40,293 nucleotides of DNA from Spirochaetia bacterium (GTDB lineage: Bacteria; Spirochaetota; Spirochaetia; Sphaerochaetales; Sphaerochaetaceae): the NCBI GenBank assembly GCA_009930325.1, contig RZYO01000013.1, positions 1 to 40,293 of the forward strand, in the 5' to 3' direction. The position numbers and the translations under genes were made by a program. The notes below the pieces were generated by a model. The model was not told the DNA's origin and ran no database searches. It saw only the letters and a program-made list of their open reading frames with translations. Below, piece by piece: positions 31,732-39,413 of this stretch; positions within the stretch are counted from its first letter, which is position 1, and every line of letters starts with the position of its first letter.

Positions 31732-32658
31732 CTAATATTTATTATTTGTTATTTCATCAATATATTCACTTGCAGCATGAGCAGCAATTGCACCATCACT
31801 AACTGCAGTAACTACTTGTCTAAAAGGAGTATTCCTAACATCTCCTATAGCATAGAAGCCTTTTAGAGAAGTTTCCATTGAACCATTTGTTGCAACATAT
31901 CCCCAATTATCTAATAAACTTTTGTCTAGTAATTGTGTTTGAGGTAACATTCCGGCAAAAATGAATACAGCATCAGCTTCAAGAGTTTTTATACTTTTAT
32001 CATTTGTGCTTTCTATTTTTATTGAAGTTACTTTGCTATCTCCAATTATTTCTAATGGTTTGTATTCCATTTCAAGTTTGATTTTACTTTTTTCAACTTG
32101 TTCAATTAAATTAGCTTGAGCTCTGAATCGATTTCTTCTATGAACAATTGTTACATCATCAGATAACTTACTTAAATATATTGCGTCAGTTAAAGCAGTA
32201 TCACCACCACCTATTACAATTATTTTTTTCCCTCTAAAAAATGGACCATCACAAGTTCCACAGTATGAAACACCCTTTCCTGAAAATTCTTCTTCTCCTG
32301 GAATATTTAAATGTCGATGTTCAGCTCCTGTTGCCCAAATTAGTGCTTGTGTTTCTACTTCTTCATTTCTTAATTTTACAAAAAAAGTATCATCTTTCTT
32401 CTCATAAGAAATAAATTCATCATAAATAAAATTTGCTCCAAAGTTTTCAGCTTGTTTTTGCATTCTATCAGCTACTTCAAATCCTGAAATTGGCTCAACA
32501 ATGCCAGGATAGTTTTCAATTTTATCAATATACATAAATTGTCCACCAGTTGCTAACTTTTCAACTACATGAACTGTTCTTCCTGCTCTAGCACCATATT
32601 GAGCTGCTGCAAGACCTGCAGCTCCACCACCAATTATTAAGATATCTGTTTTTATCAT
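31732..32658 (-). CDS. trxB: Thioredoxin reductase
   Basis: A 308-residue flavoprotein that passes electrons from NADPH to thioredoxin. The FAD-binding GxGxxG is in IIGGGAAGLAAAQYG (8-22), the redox-active pair is Cys133-Gly-Thr-Cys136 (SYCGTCDGPFF), the NADPH-binding loop is VIGGGDTALTDAIYLS, and the FAD-binding end is FYAIGDVRNTPFRQVVTAVS. Length is typical of low-molecular-weight reductases. AGAGGA precedes the ATG. It is a single-gene unit with its own terminator. Ferredoxin-dependent variants of the fold exist, so the electron donor is an inference. Confidence 0.93.
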   Translation of the reverse strand: MIKTDILIIGGGAAGLAAAQYGARAGRTVHVVEKLATGGQFMYIDKIENYPGIVEPISGFEVADRMQKQAENFGANFIYDEFISYEKKDDTFFVKLRNEEVETQALIWATGAEHRHLNIPGEEEFSGKGVSYCGTCDGPFFRGKKIIVIGGGDTALTDAIYLSKLSDDVTIVHRRNRFRAQANLIEQVEKSKIKLEMEYKPLEIIGDSKVTSIKIESTNDKSIKTLEADAVFIFAGMLPQTQLLDKSLLDNWGYVATNGSMETSLKGFYAIGDVRNTPFRQVVTAVSDGAIAAHAASEYIDEITNNKY

Positions 32659-32745
32659 TTTAAGTCCTCTTATAAATGTTATATATATAATATAATCAAT
32701 GTAGAATTAAAAATAAAGTTACAAAGTCACAAAAGAGAAAACTAA

Positions 32746-32773
32746 TAAAAAGAAGCTACCCATTTTGGCAGCT
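32746..32773 (-). terminator. Terminator after tsaB
   Basis: On the minus strand AGCTGCC / GGTAGCT (7 bp with one G-U; 32754-32760 / 32767-32773) is followed by TCTTTTT. Confidence 0.75.
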
Positions 32774-32786
32774 CCGTAAAGATAAA

Positions 32787-33491
32787 TTAAATATTAAAAT
32801 TTTTTATTTTATTATCTAATGCTATTTCAGCATCGCTTTTTCTTATATAACTTGGACCAAACCCAAATGGTGCAGTTCCATTTTTTTCAAATTCTTCTTT
32901 TCCTAGCAGTGCTAAATGATAAGCTAAATCATAAGAGGCTTTATCAACAAATATTTGTAAGTTTGTAAGCTTTTCATAAATACCCGCATTTTTTAATTTG
33001 TCATAAAATTTAGTAGAATCTGGACCAGTTATTAATATTTTAGTTTCATCTTTTAATAAAGAAATTGTTTCTTCTTCATTTATATCTAAATCTTTTGTAA
33101 TTCTTTCATCATTTTTAAATAAAGAAACATAGAATCTTTTTTTTCTAGCATCAACAGCTGTTAAAATTGTTCCATCAAAATAAGATACGGTACTAGCTAA
33201 GAGTTTATTTGTCTCTACAGCTACTAGATTAATATTGCTAGCAAGGCTTATCCCTTTAAGAGCACTCATGGCAATTCTTAAGCCTGTAAAGGATCCCGGT
33301 CCTTTTGTGCATACTAATAAATCTAAGTCACTTAATTTTAAGTTTTGAGATTTTGTAAGTTCAATGATTTTAGGAACTAAAGTTTCACTATGTTGTAGAC
33401 CACCAGAAACTGTTAAAGATGTTTTGCTTGTGTCTGTTAATAAACAAAGATATAAAGTGTTTGTGCTTGTATCTGCTGATAAAATATTCAT
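32787..33491 (-). CDS. tsaB: tRNA t6A biosynthesis protein TsaB
   Basis: A 234-residue ASKHA-fold protein. The start NILSADTSTNTLYLCL, the segment HSETLVPKI and the block VCTKGPGSFTGLRIAMSALKG are the family landmarks. TsaB is a non-catalytic partner that forms a complex with TsaD and TsaE to transfer the threonylcarbamoyl group to A37 of ANN-decoding tRNAs. TsaD itself is not in the window. A GAAGG Shine-Dalgarno lies upstream. It lies 13 nt after tsaE, and the pair sits behind a TPR gene and 6S RNA on one strand. Confidence 0.93.
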   Translation of the reverse strand: MNILSADTSTNTLYLCLLTDTSKTSLTVSGGLQHSETLVPKIIELTKSQNLKLSDLDLLVCTKGPGSFTGLRIAMSALKGISLASNINLVAVETNKLLASTVSYFDGTILTAVDARKKRFYVSLFKNDERITKDLDINEEETISLLKDETKILITGPDSTKFYDKLKNAGIYEKLTNLQIFVDKASYDLAYHLALLGKEEFEKNGTAPFGFGPSYIRKSDAEIALDNKIKNFNI

Positions 33492-33504
33492 AATTTAAAC
33501 CTTC

Positions 33505-33918
33505 TTAATTGTTTGTAATGTTAATTACTCTATCGAGATTTTCTAAAATAGTAATATCAATATAAATAGTGTTTTCAGGAAGCATTTCTTCAATTTTTTC
33601 AGACCATTCAATTAATGTTATTCCATTACCATAAAGCATTTCTTCACCACCAATCATTTCAAACTCATCACAGCCAGATATTCTATACAAATCCATATGA
33701 TATAATGGTAGTGTTCCACTATATTCTTGAATAATTGTAAAGGTTGGAGATACGATAGCTTCTTCAATATTTAAATATTGAGCAATTCCTTTTGCAATGA
33801 CAGTTTTTCCAGCTCCTAGACTTCCTCTAAGAGAGATAACTGTACCACTTTTGCACATTGCACCAATTTTTTTCCCAATTTCGATAGTTTCTTCAGCATT
33901 GTGACTAATAAATTGCAT
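33505..33918 (-). CDS. tsaE: tRNA t6A biosynthesis ATPase TsaE
   Basis: A 137-residue P-loop ATPase with Walker A SLRGSLGAGKTVIAKG (about 33-48), the switch-like SPTFTIIQEY, LYHMDLYRI (Walker B-like strand) and LIEWSEKIEEMLP, which are diagnostic of TsaE/YjeE. It cycles the TsaBD complex during t6A formation. I chose ATG 33918 because AAGGAAA lies before it and the domain starts there (MQFISHNAEETIEIGKK); a longer in-frame start at 33981 would overlap the TPR gene and add a Met/Ile/Thr-rich stretch unlike the family. Confidence 0.93.
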   Translation of the reverse strand: MQFISHNAEETIEIGKKIGAMCKSGTVISLRGSLGAGKTVIAKGIAQYLNIEEAIVSPTFTIIQEYSGTLPLYHMDLYRISGCDEFEMIGGEEMLYGNGITLIEWSEKIEEMLPENTIYIDITILENLDRVINITNN

Positions 33919-33928
33919 AAAAATTTCC

Positions 33929-35152
33929 TTACATGTCATAATCAGAAAAATCATTATCATTGTGCTCGTGCTCATGATCATGTTCTTCTTCTGTTTCTAC
34001 ATTTTCAACAACTTCTTCTTTTATTGGTTTTGATAAAACATCTCCTGTTTCATCACAGTATTTTTTAATTAAATGAACTACTAGCGGATCATTTTCATCT
34101 ATATTTCTTGCTTTTTCTAATAGATATCTTGCCTTATCATAATTTTTGTCTTCTAAATTTAATAGTGCATAATTAGTTAATAAAGTAATGCTATCTGGTT
34201 CTAAATCAATTGCAGTATCTAAATAAAACAAGGCTAGTTCTCTTTGCCCTTCTTCAAGAGCACAAATAGCTAGTTCGTTATATATTTCACTATTGCATTC
34301 TCCAAGTTTTAATGCTTTTAGAAAACATTCTTTTGCTTGTTCAAACTTTTCTTGTCTTCTTAGTGCCCAACCTTTAAAGAAATGTGCATTCCATACATCT
34401 GGGTTTTCACTTAGAAATTCATTTAGTAATTCAATAGCCTTATCTTCGTTGTATAAATTAATTTGATCGTAGGCTTCTAATAATTTTGCATCATCAGCTA
34501 TTTTTTCATTTATATCTTTTAAAATGTTTTTAACCTGCTTGATTCTGTCATCAGAATCTTCAGCAACTTCTAAATACTGTTCTAAAGTATCTCTTGCTGC
34601 TTCAATATTGTTTTGATAAACATGAAAATATCCAATTTCACATAGTAAATCTGAATTATTATTGAACATAGATAATCCGGAATTTAAAGTTTCAAATGCT
34701 TTTTGTTGAAAATAATCATATTCTGTTAAAGACTCATCTTTCTTTTTTGCTGCTAGAGATGAATAATGTGTTGCTAGATTAATAAAAGAAGCTGGTTGTG
34801 GAGCTAAGTTATTAACTGCAATAAATAATTCTTCACTAAATTCATAGTCTTCAGCTTTTTCTTTTGCTATTGCTGCAATATTTAGTTGATTAACTGTATC
34901 TTCTTGAGATGCTAATACAAAATCCCTGTAGTAATCAAAGTTAGAATTAGAAGGATCCCAAGCTACAATTTTAATCATTCCTGCGACAATTCTTTCAATT
35001 GTAATATCATCTTTATCAACACTTGTTTTGCCTTCTGGTAATTGAATAGGAAGCGGTATTGTTGGGTTTAATTTAAAATCACCAATTTGTTTAACAAAGC
35101 TTTTTGGTAAGTTAATAAATACGATGCCATCTAATTTGTTGTTGTTGTCCAT
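33929..35152 (-). CDS. TPR repeat protein with His/Asp/Glu-rich tail
   Basis: A 407-residue cytoplasmic protein without a signal peptide. The N-terminal about 110 residues form a distinct domain of unknown family (FINLPKSFVKQIGDFKL). From about residue 115 to 365 there are tetratricopeptide-like repeats with the A-x-x-x-L/Y helical spacing, e.g. NAHFFKGWALRRQEKFEQAK and ALFYLDTAIDLEPDSITLLT. The tail is very acidic and His-rich (EEEHDHEHEHNDNDFSDYDM), which could bind divalent metal; that is inference. TPR proteins scaffold other proteins, so a partner is expected but unknown. GAGGA precedes the ATG. It begins 26 nt after 6S RNA and ends 10 nt before tsaE. Confidence 0.8.
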   Translation of the reverse strand: MDNNNKLDGIVFINLPKSFVKQIGDFKLNPTIPLPIQLPEGKTSVDKDDITIERIVAGMIKIVAWDPSNSNFDYYRDFVLASQEDTVNQLNIAAIAKEKAEDYEFSEELFIAVNNLAPQPASFINLATHYSSLAAKKKDESLTEYDYFQQKAFETLNSGLSMFNNNSDLLCEIGYFHVYQNNIEAARDTLEQYLEVAEDSDDRIKQVKNILKDINEKIADDAKLLEAYDQINLYNEDKAIELLNEFLSENPDVWNAHFFKGWALRRQEKFEQAKECFLKALKLGECNSEIYNELAICALEEGQRELALFYLDTAIDLEPDSITLLTNYALLNLEDKNYDKARYLLEKARNIDENDPLVVHLIKKYCDETGDVLSKPIKEEVVENVETEEEHDHEHEHNDNDFSDYDM

Positions 35153-35178
35153 ATTTTGTCCTCAGGAATATAAAGAAG

Positions 35179-35346
35179 GTGATGTGGATAGAGCCCGCTC
35201 TTGAACCTTTTGGTTCAAGGGGGAAACTAGTTAAGCCATAAATTCTGTTCCCAAAAGACCCGAGGGTAGGGAGCAATGCAAAATAGCTATTCCGAATCCC
35301 AATGATATATGTTGAGCCAAGAGACTTGCGCCCTCATCCACATCAC
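35179..35346 (-). ncRNA. ssrS: 6S RNA
   Basis: On the minus strand a 168-nt RNA closes with 11-bp perfect ends (GTGATGTGGAT / ATCCACATCAC). Compared by eye with E. coli 6S, it shares CGCAAG after the closing stem, then GGCTCA and ATATATCAT, a CCTCGGG internal stem, GGCTTAA, and the 3' hairpin CTTGAACCAAAAGGTTCAAG that matches the CCTTGAACC...GGTTCAAGG hairpin. 6S RNA mimics an open promoter and traps sigma70 RNA polymerase in slow growth. TATAAT at 35386-35391 (minus) is a possible -10 for a precursor. No U-run terminator separates it from the TPR gene. Exact ends are estimates. Confidence 0.85.
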
Positions 35347-35518
35347 TAAATTAACTTAATTAAGGTATATAAATTGTACACCATGATTATAAAAGTATAA
35401 AGCCTAAACTAATACTTTTACTATGGGGAGAATAAACAAAAGTAAGATATCTTTCAAGGGGTATACTCAACTTTTCTTGTACTACAAAAATATGTTATAA
35501 TATAAATTTGTAATATAT

Positions 35519-35543
35519 AAAAAAGGCGAACAATTTGTTCGCC
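35519..35543 (-). terminator. Terminator of the infC-rpmI-rplT operon
   Basis: GGCGAACA / TGTTCGCC (8 bp, 3-nt loop; 35525-35532 / 35536-35543), followed on the minus strand by U6. Confidence 0.85.
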
Positions 35544-35606
35544 CTTTAATCCATAAATGGATATTTTTTGTAAATTCAAAAGCATAAGTTAATTAAATCA
35601 ATTGTC

Positions 35607-36056
35607 TTATAAATCTTCTAAATCGAGTATTTCATTTTCTAAAGCACTTCCTGAAGTAAAATCTTCAGCAGCAGCTAACTCTTCATTTAGATTATCTAGT
35701 AATTCAATTTCTTCAAGACCCTTAATGTCATCAAGAGTATCGAGAGATCTAGCAATACTTTGAGCTAATTGCTCTGAGTTATCTTTGTATTCTTCAACAT
35801 ATTGCTCTAATTCATTTACTCTGCTATTTGCAAAAGTATAATCCATTTTGAGTTTGTTGTGAGTTTCAATTAACTCTTCATGTTCTGTTTTTAAAGTTTC
35901 AAAATCTGCTTGAATTTTTTCCACTTGAGCTAAAAGCTCAGAGTTTTTTTCTTCAAGTAAAGTTTTATCTCTATTTAAAACATCAATAAAAGCCTTTGTT
36001 TTAAGAACTTTTTCTTCCAGTTTTGTCATGTTTGATTTTAGTAATGATGAATCCAT
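35607..36056 (-). CDS. Coiled-coil protein in the infC operon
   Basis: A 149-residue protein, nearly all heptad-rich helix with abundant Glu, Lys and Leu (residues about 5-90, e.g. LEEKVLKTKAFIDVLNRDK), then an acidic tail (LEEIELLDNLNEEL, NEILDLEDL). No catalytic motif or signal. It resembles ZapB- or ZapA-type division coiled coils only in a general way, so I leave it unnamed. ATG 36056 is chosen because GGAGG lies 5 nt before it; an ATG at 36068 overlaps that site. It lies 15 nt after rplT and is the last gene before the operon terminator. Confidence 0.75.
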   Translation of the reverse strand: MDSSLLKSNMTKLEEKVLKTKAFIDVLNRDKTLLEEKNSELLAQVEKIQADFETLKTEHEELIETHNKLKMDYTFANSRVNELEQYVEEYKDNSEQLAQSIARSLDTLDDIKGLEEIELLDNLNEELAAAEDFTSGSALENEILDLEDL

Positions 36057-36071
36057 CGACACCTCCATTGA

Positions 36072-36431
36072 CTAGTTAGCTAATGTTTCCTTAACTGTAT
36101 CAACCAAGCTCTTGAAAGATGTTTTATCTTCAATAGCCATGTTTGATAAAGCTTTACGGTTAATTTCTATACCAGCTACATTTAATCCATGAATAAATTG
36201 AGAATAAGTGATTCCTTCAGCACGAACTGCAGCATTAATTCTAGCAATCCATAATTTGCGGAAATCTCTTTTTCTTTCTTTACGTCCACGATATGCATAT
36301 TGACCTGCTTTTGCAACAGCATCTTTTGCAACACGATTGTTTGTGCTTCTACGACCGTAGTAACCCTTAGCTTGTTTAAGGATTTTCTTTCTTCTGTCTT
36401 TACGCTTGGTTCCGTCTACTGCTCTTGGCAT
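36072..36431 (-). CDS. rplT: 50S ribosomal protein L20
   Basis: A 119-residue basic protein of normal length that begins [20 protein letters not shown], with [18 protein letters not shown] and [20 protein letters not shown], which are standard L20 blocks. It binds 23S rRNA early in assembly of the large subunit; in several bacteria it also represses its own operon by binding the mRNA leader. AGGAG precedes the ATG. It lies 15 nt after rpmI in the conserved infC-rpmI-rplT order. Confidence 0.98.
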   Translation of the reverse strand: MPRAVDGTKRKDRRKKILKQAKGYYGRRSTNNRVAKDAVAKAGQYAYRGRKERKRDFRKLWIARINAAVRAEGITYSQFIHGLNVAGIEINRKALSNMAIEDKTSFKSLVDTVKETLAN

Positions 36432-36446
36432 TTTCCTACTCCTCTC

Positions 36447-36644
36447 TTAACTGTATGGAAGCAAAACTTTTACTTTTTTTGCTTCTGCGTCGCTTAGAAT
36501 CCCACTGTGGCGTAAAGATCTTTTACGTTTTGTGGACTTTTTAGTAAGAATATGGCGAAGTCCTTGCTTTTTATAGCGAACTTTACCAGAGCCGGTTACC
36601 TTGTACCTCTTGGAGGCAGCTTTTCTTGTTTTCATCTTTGGCAT
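36447..36644 (-). CDS. rpmI: 50S ribosomal protein L35
   Basis: A 65-residue basic protein beginning [20 protein letters not shown], with [17 protein letters not shown], as in all L35 proteins. A longer reading from a TTG at 36692 adds a non-family peptide and is rejected: ATG 36644 has AGAGGT 6 nt upstream. It is a structural protein of the large ribosomal subunit. The 63-nt gap from infC contains a hairpin across the infC stop codon and a CAGGG/CCCTG stem. Confidence 0.97.
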   Translation of the reverse strand: MPKMKTRKAASKRYKVTGSGKVRYKKQGLRHILTKKSTKRKRSLRHSGILSDAEAKKVKVLLPYS

Positions 36645-36700
36645 TTTTTTACCTCTTTTGCGCTCACAGGGAACAAGATCCCCCTGCAGCAACTATTATT

Positions 36701-36719
36701 AAACGTTCTACGAACGTTT
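36701..36719 (-). other. Hairpin across the infC stop codon
   Basis: AAACGTT and AACGTTT are perfect 7-bp arms (36701-36707 / 36713-36719) with the infC TAG in the 5-nt loop. No U run follows on the minus strand. It could modulate coupling to rpmI or protect the message. Confidence 0.4.
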
Positions 36720-37250
36720 GATTTTATTAGTACGTATTGGACTGATGATCATACTCATCATTTTGCCTTCCATCATTGGTCGACGGTCCATATTATATTC
36801 AACTTCCATTTGAGTCAACTCATTAAGAATTTTATCTAAAACAACTTTACCCAATTCAGTATGAGCTAATTCACGACCACGGAAACGAATAGAAACTTTT
36901 ACTTTGTTACCTTCATTCAAGAAATCTGCAATGAACTTACTTTTTGTTTCCAAATCGTGTCGTTCAATCTTAGGTTGCATTCTGATTTCTTTCATTTTGA
37001 TTACAGTTTGATTTTTTTTAGCTTCACGTAAACGTTTTTCTTGCTCGTAACGATATTTTCCAAAATCAAGTATTTTACAAACAGGGGGATTGGCATTAGG
37101 GGATACTTCTACTAAGTCTAAGCCCACTTCTTCGGCAATTATAATTGCATCATATGTTTTCATTACACCTTTTTGTGTACCTTCTGAATCAATTAAAAAA
37201 ACTTCCTTCGCTCGGATCTGTTTGTTGATCCGTAAATCCTTTATAGCCAT
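36708..37250 (-). CDS. infC: Translation initiation factor IF-3
   Basis: A 180-residue IF-3 with both domains: the N-terminal domain (RINKQIRAKEVFLIDSEG, LDLVEVSPNANPPVCKI, LDFGKYRYEQEK) and the C-terminal domain (MKEIRMQPKIERHDLETKSK, GNKVKVSIRFRGRELAH, MEGKMMSMIISP). IF-3 binds the 30S subunit, keeps 50S away and checks the start codon. It starts with ATG rather than the AUU used for self-control in E. coli, so that control mode is absent. AAGGAG precedes the start. First gene of the operon, with a TTGACT-17-TAGTAT promoter and about a 70-nt leader. Confidence 0.97.
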   Translation of the reverse strand: MAIKDLRINKQIRAKEVFLIDSEGTQKGVMKTYDAIIIAEEVGLDLVEVSPNANPPVCKILDFGKYRYEQEKRLREAKKNQTVIKMKEIRMQPKIERHDLETKSKFIADFLNEGNKVKVSIRFRGRELAHTELGKVVLDKILNELTQMEVEYNMDRRPMMEGKMMSMIISPIRTNKIKRS

Positions 37251-37260
37251 CTAACTCCTT

Positions 37261-37281
37261 GTGTATTACTCTGTAAAACAC
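37261..37281 (-). promoter_or_regulatory. Leader hairpin adjacent to the infC ribosome site
   Basis: GTGTTTTAC and GTAATACAC pair over eight positions with one T-T mismatch and a 3-nt loop. It abuts the AAGGAG (37255-37260). An autoregulatory leader is possible, but I see no convincing L20-binding pseudoknot. Confidence 0.35.
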
Positions 37282-37325
37282 GTTTAATTTTGAAATTTAT
37301 ATCACTTTCTATGATATCTCTAGAT

Positions 37326-37354
37326 ATACTAGCATAGCTAAGAGATTCAGTCAA
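37326..37354 (-). promoter_or_regulatory. Promoter of the infC operon
   Basis: On the minus strand TTGACT (37349-37354), a 17-nt spacer and TAGTAT (37326-37331). Confidence 0.55.
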
Positions 37355-37386
37355 AGCATGTCAGTAGTTTTATTATAAAAATTATG

Positions 37387-37417
37387 AAAAAACCATCCCA
37401 TTTGTGCAATAGGATGG
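37387..37417 (-). terminator. Terminator after fba
   Basis: CCATCCTATT / AATGGGATGG on the minus strand (10 bp with one G-U, 5-nt loop) runs into U6. Confidence 0.85.
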
Positions 37418-37436
37418 CAAAAAATAAGCATTTTAA

Positions 37437-38429
37437 CTAAGCTTGGTTAGCACTACCTAGAACATTTTTGTTCTTATGCATATACATAACTTTTAAAGCT
37501 TCACGAGCTGGTCCTAAATATTTTCTTGGGTCAAATTCACCAGGTTTTTCAGCTAATACCTTACGAATTGTTCCTGTCATAGCTAGACGACCATCACTGT
37601 CGATGTTAATTTTACAAACAGCACTTTTTGCAGCTTGTCTTAATTGTTCTTCAGGAATACCAACACTATCTGTTAGTTTACCACCGTTTTCGTTGATCAT
37701 TTCAACATATTCTTGTGGTACAGAAGAAGATCCATGAAGTACAATTGGGAAACCAGGAAGTTGTTTTTCAATTTCAGCTAGAATGTCGAAACGTAGTGGA
37801 GGTGGAATTAAAACACCTTTTTCATTACGTGTGCATTGTTCTGGTTTGAATTTGTTTGCACCGTGGCTAGTTCCGATAGAAATAGCAAGTGAATCAACAC
37901 CAGTTTTGCTAACGAAATCAATTACTTCTTCTGGTTGAGTGTAAGTTGAATGTTCAGCAACAACATCATCTTCAATACCAGCTAGAACACCTAATTCGCC
38001 TTCTACTGTTACATCATACTTGTGTGCATATTCAACAACTTTTTTTGTTAGTGCAACGTTTTCTTCATATGGGAAATGAGAACCATCTATCATAACTGAA
38101 GAGAAACCGTTGTCGATACATTCTTTACATGTTTCAAAACTATCACCATGGTCTAAATGTAATACTACTGGAATTTCATAGCCAAGTTCTTTAGCATATT
38201 CTGTAGCACCACGAGCCATGTTTCTTAGTAAGTTGATGTTAGCATAATCTCTTGCACCTTTTGATACTTGTAAGATAACTGGTGATTTTGTTTCTACGCA
38301 AGCTTTAATAATAGCTTGTAACTGTTCCATGTTATTAAAGTTGTAAGCAGGGATAGCGTATCCACCTTTTACAGCTTTTGCAAACATTTCTTTTGTGTTT
38401 ACTAGACCTAAGTCCTTGTAAGAAGTCAT
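37437..38429 (-). CDS. fba: Fructose-bisphosphate aldolase, class II
   Basis: A 330-residue zinc-dependent aldolase that splits fructose-1,6-bisphosphate into glyceraldehyde-3-phosphate and dihydroxyacetone phosphate in glycolysis, and works in reverse for gluconeogenesis. Visible: HLDHGDSFETC (zinc ligands around His91-His94), DGSHFPYEENVALTK, VEGELGVLAGIEDD, AISIGTSHGANKFKP and VLHGSSSVPQ, which bind metal and the substrate phosphates. ATG 38429 has AAGGAG upstream; a longer start at 38522 would pass through the promoter. It is a single-gene unit with its own promoter and terminator. Confidence 0.97.
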   Translation of the reverse strand: MTSYKDLGLVNTKEMFAKAVKGGYAIPAYNFNNMEQLQAIIKACVETKSPVILQVSKGARDYANINLLRNMARGATEYAKELGYEIPVVLHLDHGDSFETCKECIDNGFSSVMIDGSHFPYEENVALTKKVVEYAHKYDVTVEGELGVLAGIEDDVVAEHSTYTQPEEVIDFVSKTGVDSLAISIGTSHGANKFKPEQCTRNEKGVLIPPPLRFDILAEIEKQLPGFPIVLHGSSSVPQEYVEMINENGGKLTDSVGIPEEQLRQAAKSAVCKINIDSDGRLAMTGTIRKVLAEKPGEFDPRKYLGPAREALKVMYMHKNKNVLGSANQA

Positions 38430-38469
38430 AATGTTTACTCCTTGATAATTTGGTTTTGTTTTCAATGCA

Positions 38470-38498
38470 ATGTTATATTTTTGTAGCGTTTCGGTCAA
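38470..38498 (-). promoter_or_regulatory. Promoter of fba
   Basis: On the minus strand TTGACC (38493-38498) with TAACAT at 17 nt (38470-38475), or the better TATAAC at a short 15-nt spacing. It faces an identical TTGACC on the other strand. Confidence 0.5.
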
Positions 38499-38514
38499 CA
38501 ACATAGAGATACTA

Positions 38515-38543
38515 TTGACCAATGAATTTACTCTTGTTACTGT
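38515..38543 (+). promoter_or_regulatory. Candidate promoter of the exported unknown protein
   Basis: TTGACC (38515-38520), a 17-nt spacer, TACTGT (38538-38543). The -10 is weak but keeps T, A and the final T. The ATG at 38550 follows after 6 nt, which predicts a leaderless message. Confidence 0.35.
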
Positions 38544-38549
38544 TTTTTT

Positions 38550-39413
38550 ATGAAATTAAGAATAAAAAAGTTAATTATTGTGCTTTTTGTAACATTAAGT
38601 TCAATATTTATATTAATTGAGAGTATATATTTAACCAGAGAGCCAATCTATTTGGTAACAGATTCAATATATTATTCAACAACAATAAAATATCAAAAAA
38701 CATATTTAAAATTTAAAGCATTATCAAATGGTAAAAGAATTAAATATATTGTTGATGAAAAAAGTGATGGTAGTTGGCTATCTTATGATTATAAAAAAGG
38801 CTCAAAAATTATTTTATCCCCATATTTATCTTTACTCTATAGTGTTAATGATTCTATAAAATTTAGTAATGATATAATAAGTATTGATAAATCTTGTGAA
38901 AATGAATTATTAAACGCTCAAGGAGATTATTTAAGTGGTTTTGAAAAATTAGCTACTATTTTAAAAGAAAAAAAAGCTAATGTCTTTTTAATAAGTTCAA
39001 AAGCTTGGCCACTAAGTGATATAAAAGCAAAAGCCTTTAAAAATGTTTTTACACAAGAAGGGTTAACTGAAATCAAATTAGAGGGAAGTGAACTTGAACA
39101 AAAAGCATATGATTTAGTAGATATGATGAATAAAGAAAAGAATGTCGACATTGTTTCTACAGGTTCTCTAATGATTTCATATTTTGATAAAATAGATAAT
39201 AATTTTAAATATTCACTTGAAGCATATCAAGTGCCTAGTGTTGACAAAAATTCTATTCATTATGTTTTATATGAAGATTTATCTCCCTTGTTAAATAATG
39301 ATAATTATAATAAGGAAAATCTTGTTTTAAAAATTAAAATCAAGAACAATCAAGAAGGGTTAATAAATTTCTTTTTACATTTAGGCAGAGATCTTCAATC
39401 GCTATTTTTTTGA
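38550..39413 (+). CDS. Exported or membrane-anchored protein of unknown function
   Basis: A 287-residue protein that I do not recognise. The N-terminus (KLRIKKLIIVLFVTLSSIFI) is a signal anchor, placing the rest outside the cytoplasm. The remainder is mixed alpha/beta: strands such as KANVFLISSKAW, VDIVSTGSLMISY and IHYVLYEDLSPL alternate with helices, as in periplasmic-binding or Rossmann-like folds, which is a weak inference. Codon use is like its neighbours. No Shine-Dalgarno is visible. Its last 25 codons overlap the tatD end by 74 nt on the opposite strand. It diverges from fba. Confidence 0.65.
   Translation: MKLRIKKLIIVLFVTLSSIFILIESIYLTREPIYLVTDSIYYSTTIKYQKTYLKFKALSNGKRIKYIVDEKSDGSWLSYDYKKGSKIILSPYLSLLYSVNDSIKFSNDIISIDKSCENELLNAQGDYLSGFEKLATILKEKKANVFLISSKAWPLSDIKAKAFKNVFTQEGLTEIKLEGSELEQKAYDLVDMMNKEKNVDIVSTGSLMISYFDKIDNNFKYSLEAYQVPSVDKNSIHYVLYEDLSPLLNNDNYNKENLVLKIKIKNNQEGLINFFLHLGRDLQSLFF

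Noticed and set aside
33919-33981. N-terminal extension of TsaE overlapping the TPR gene
   Set aside because: The extension is low-complexity, overlaps the TPR His-rich tail and bypasses a good Shine-Dalgarno.
35153-35350. tmRNA or RNase P RNA as identity of the structured region
   Set aside because: There is no tRNA-like end, tag reading frame or P4 consensus; the 168-nt rod with the CTTGAACC hairpin fits 6S RNA.
36645-36692. TTG start extending L35 by 16 residues
   Set aside because: L35 proteins start at PKMKT; ATG 36644 has AGAGGT upstream.
37251-37386. L20 leader pseudoknot upstream of infC
   Set aside because: A short hairpin is present, but I could not find a convincing pseudoknot or a match to the L20-binding site.
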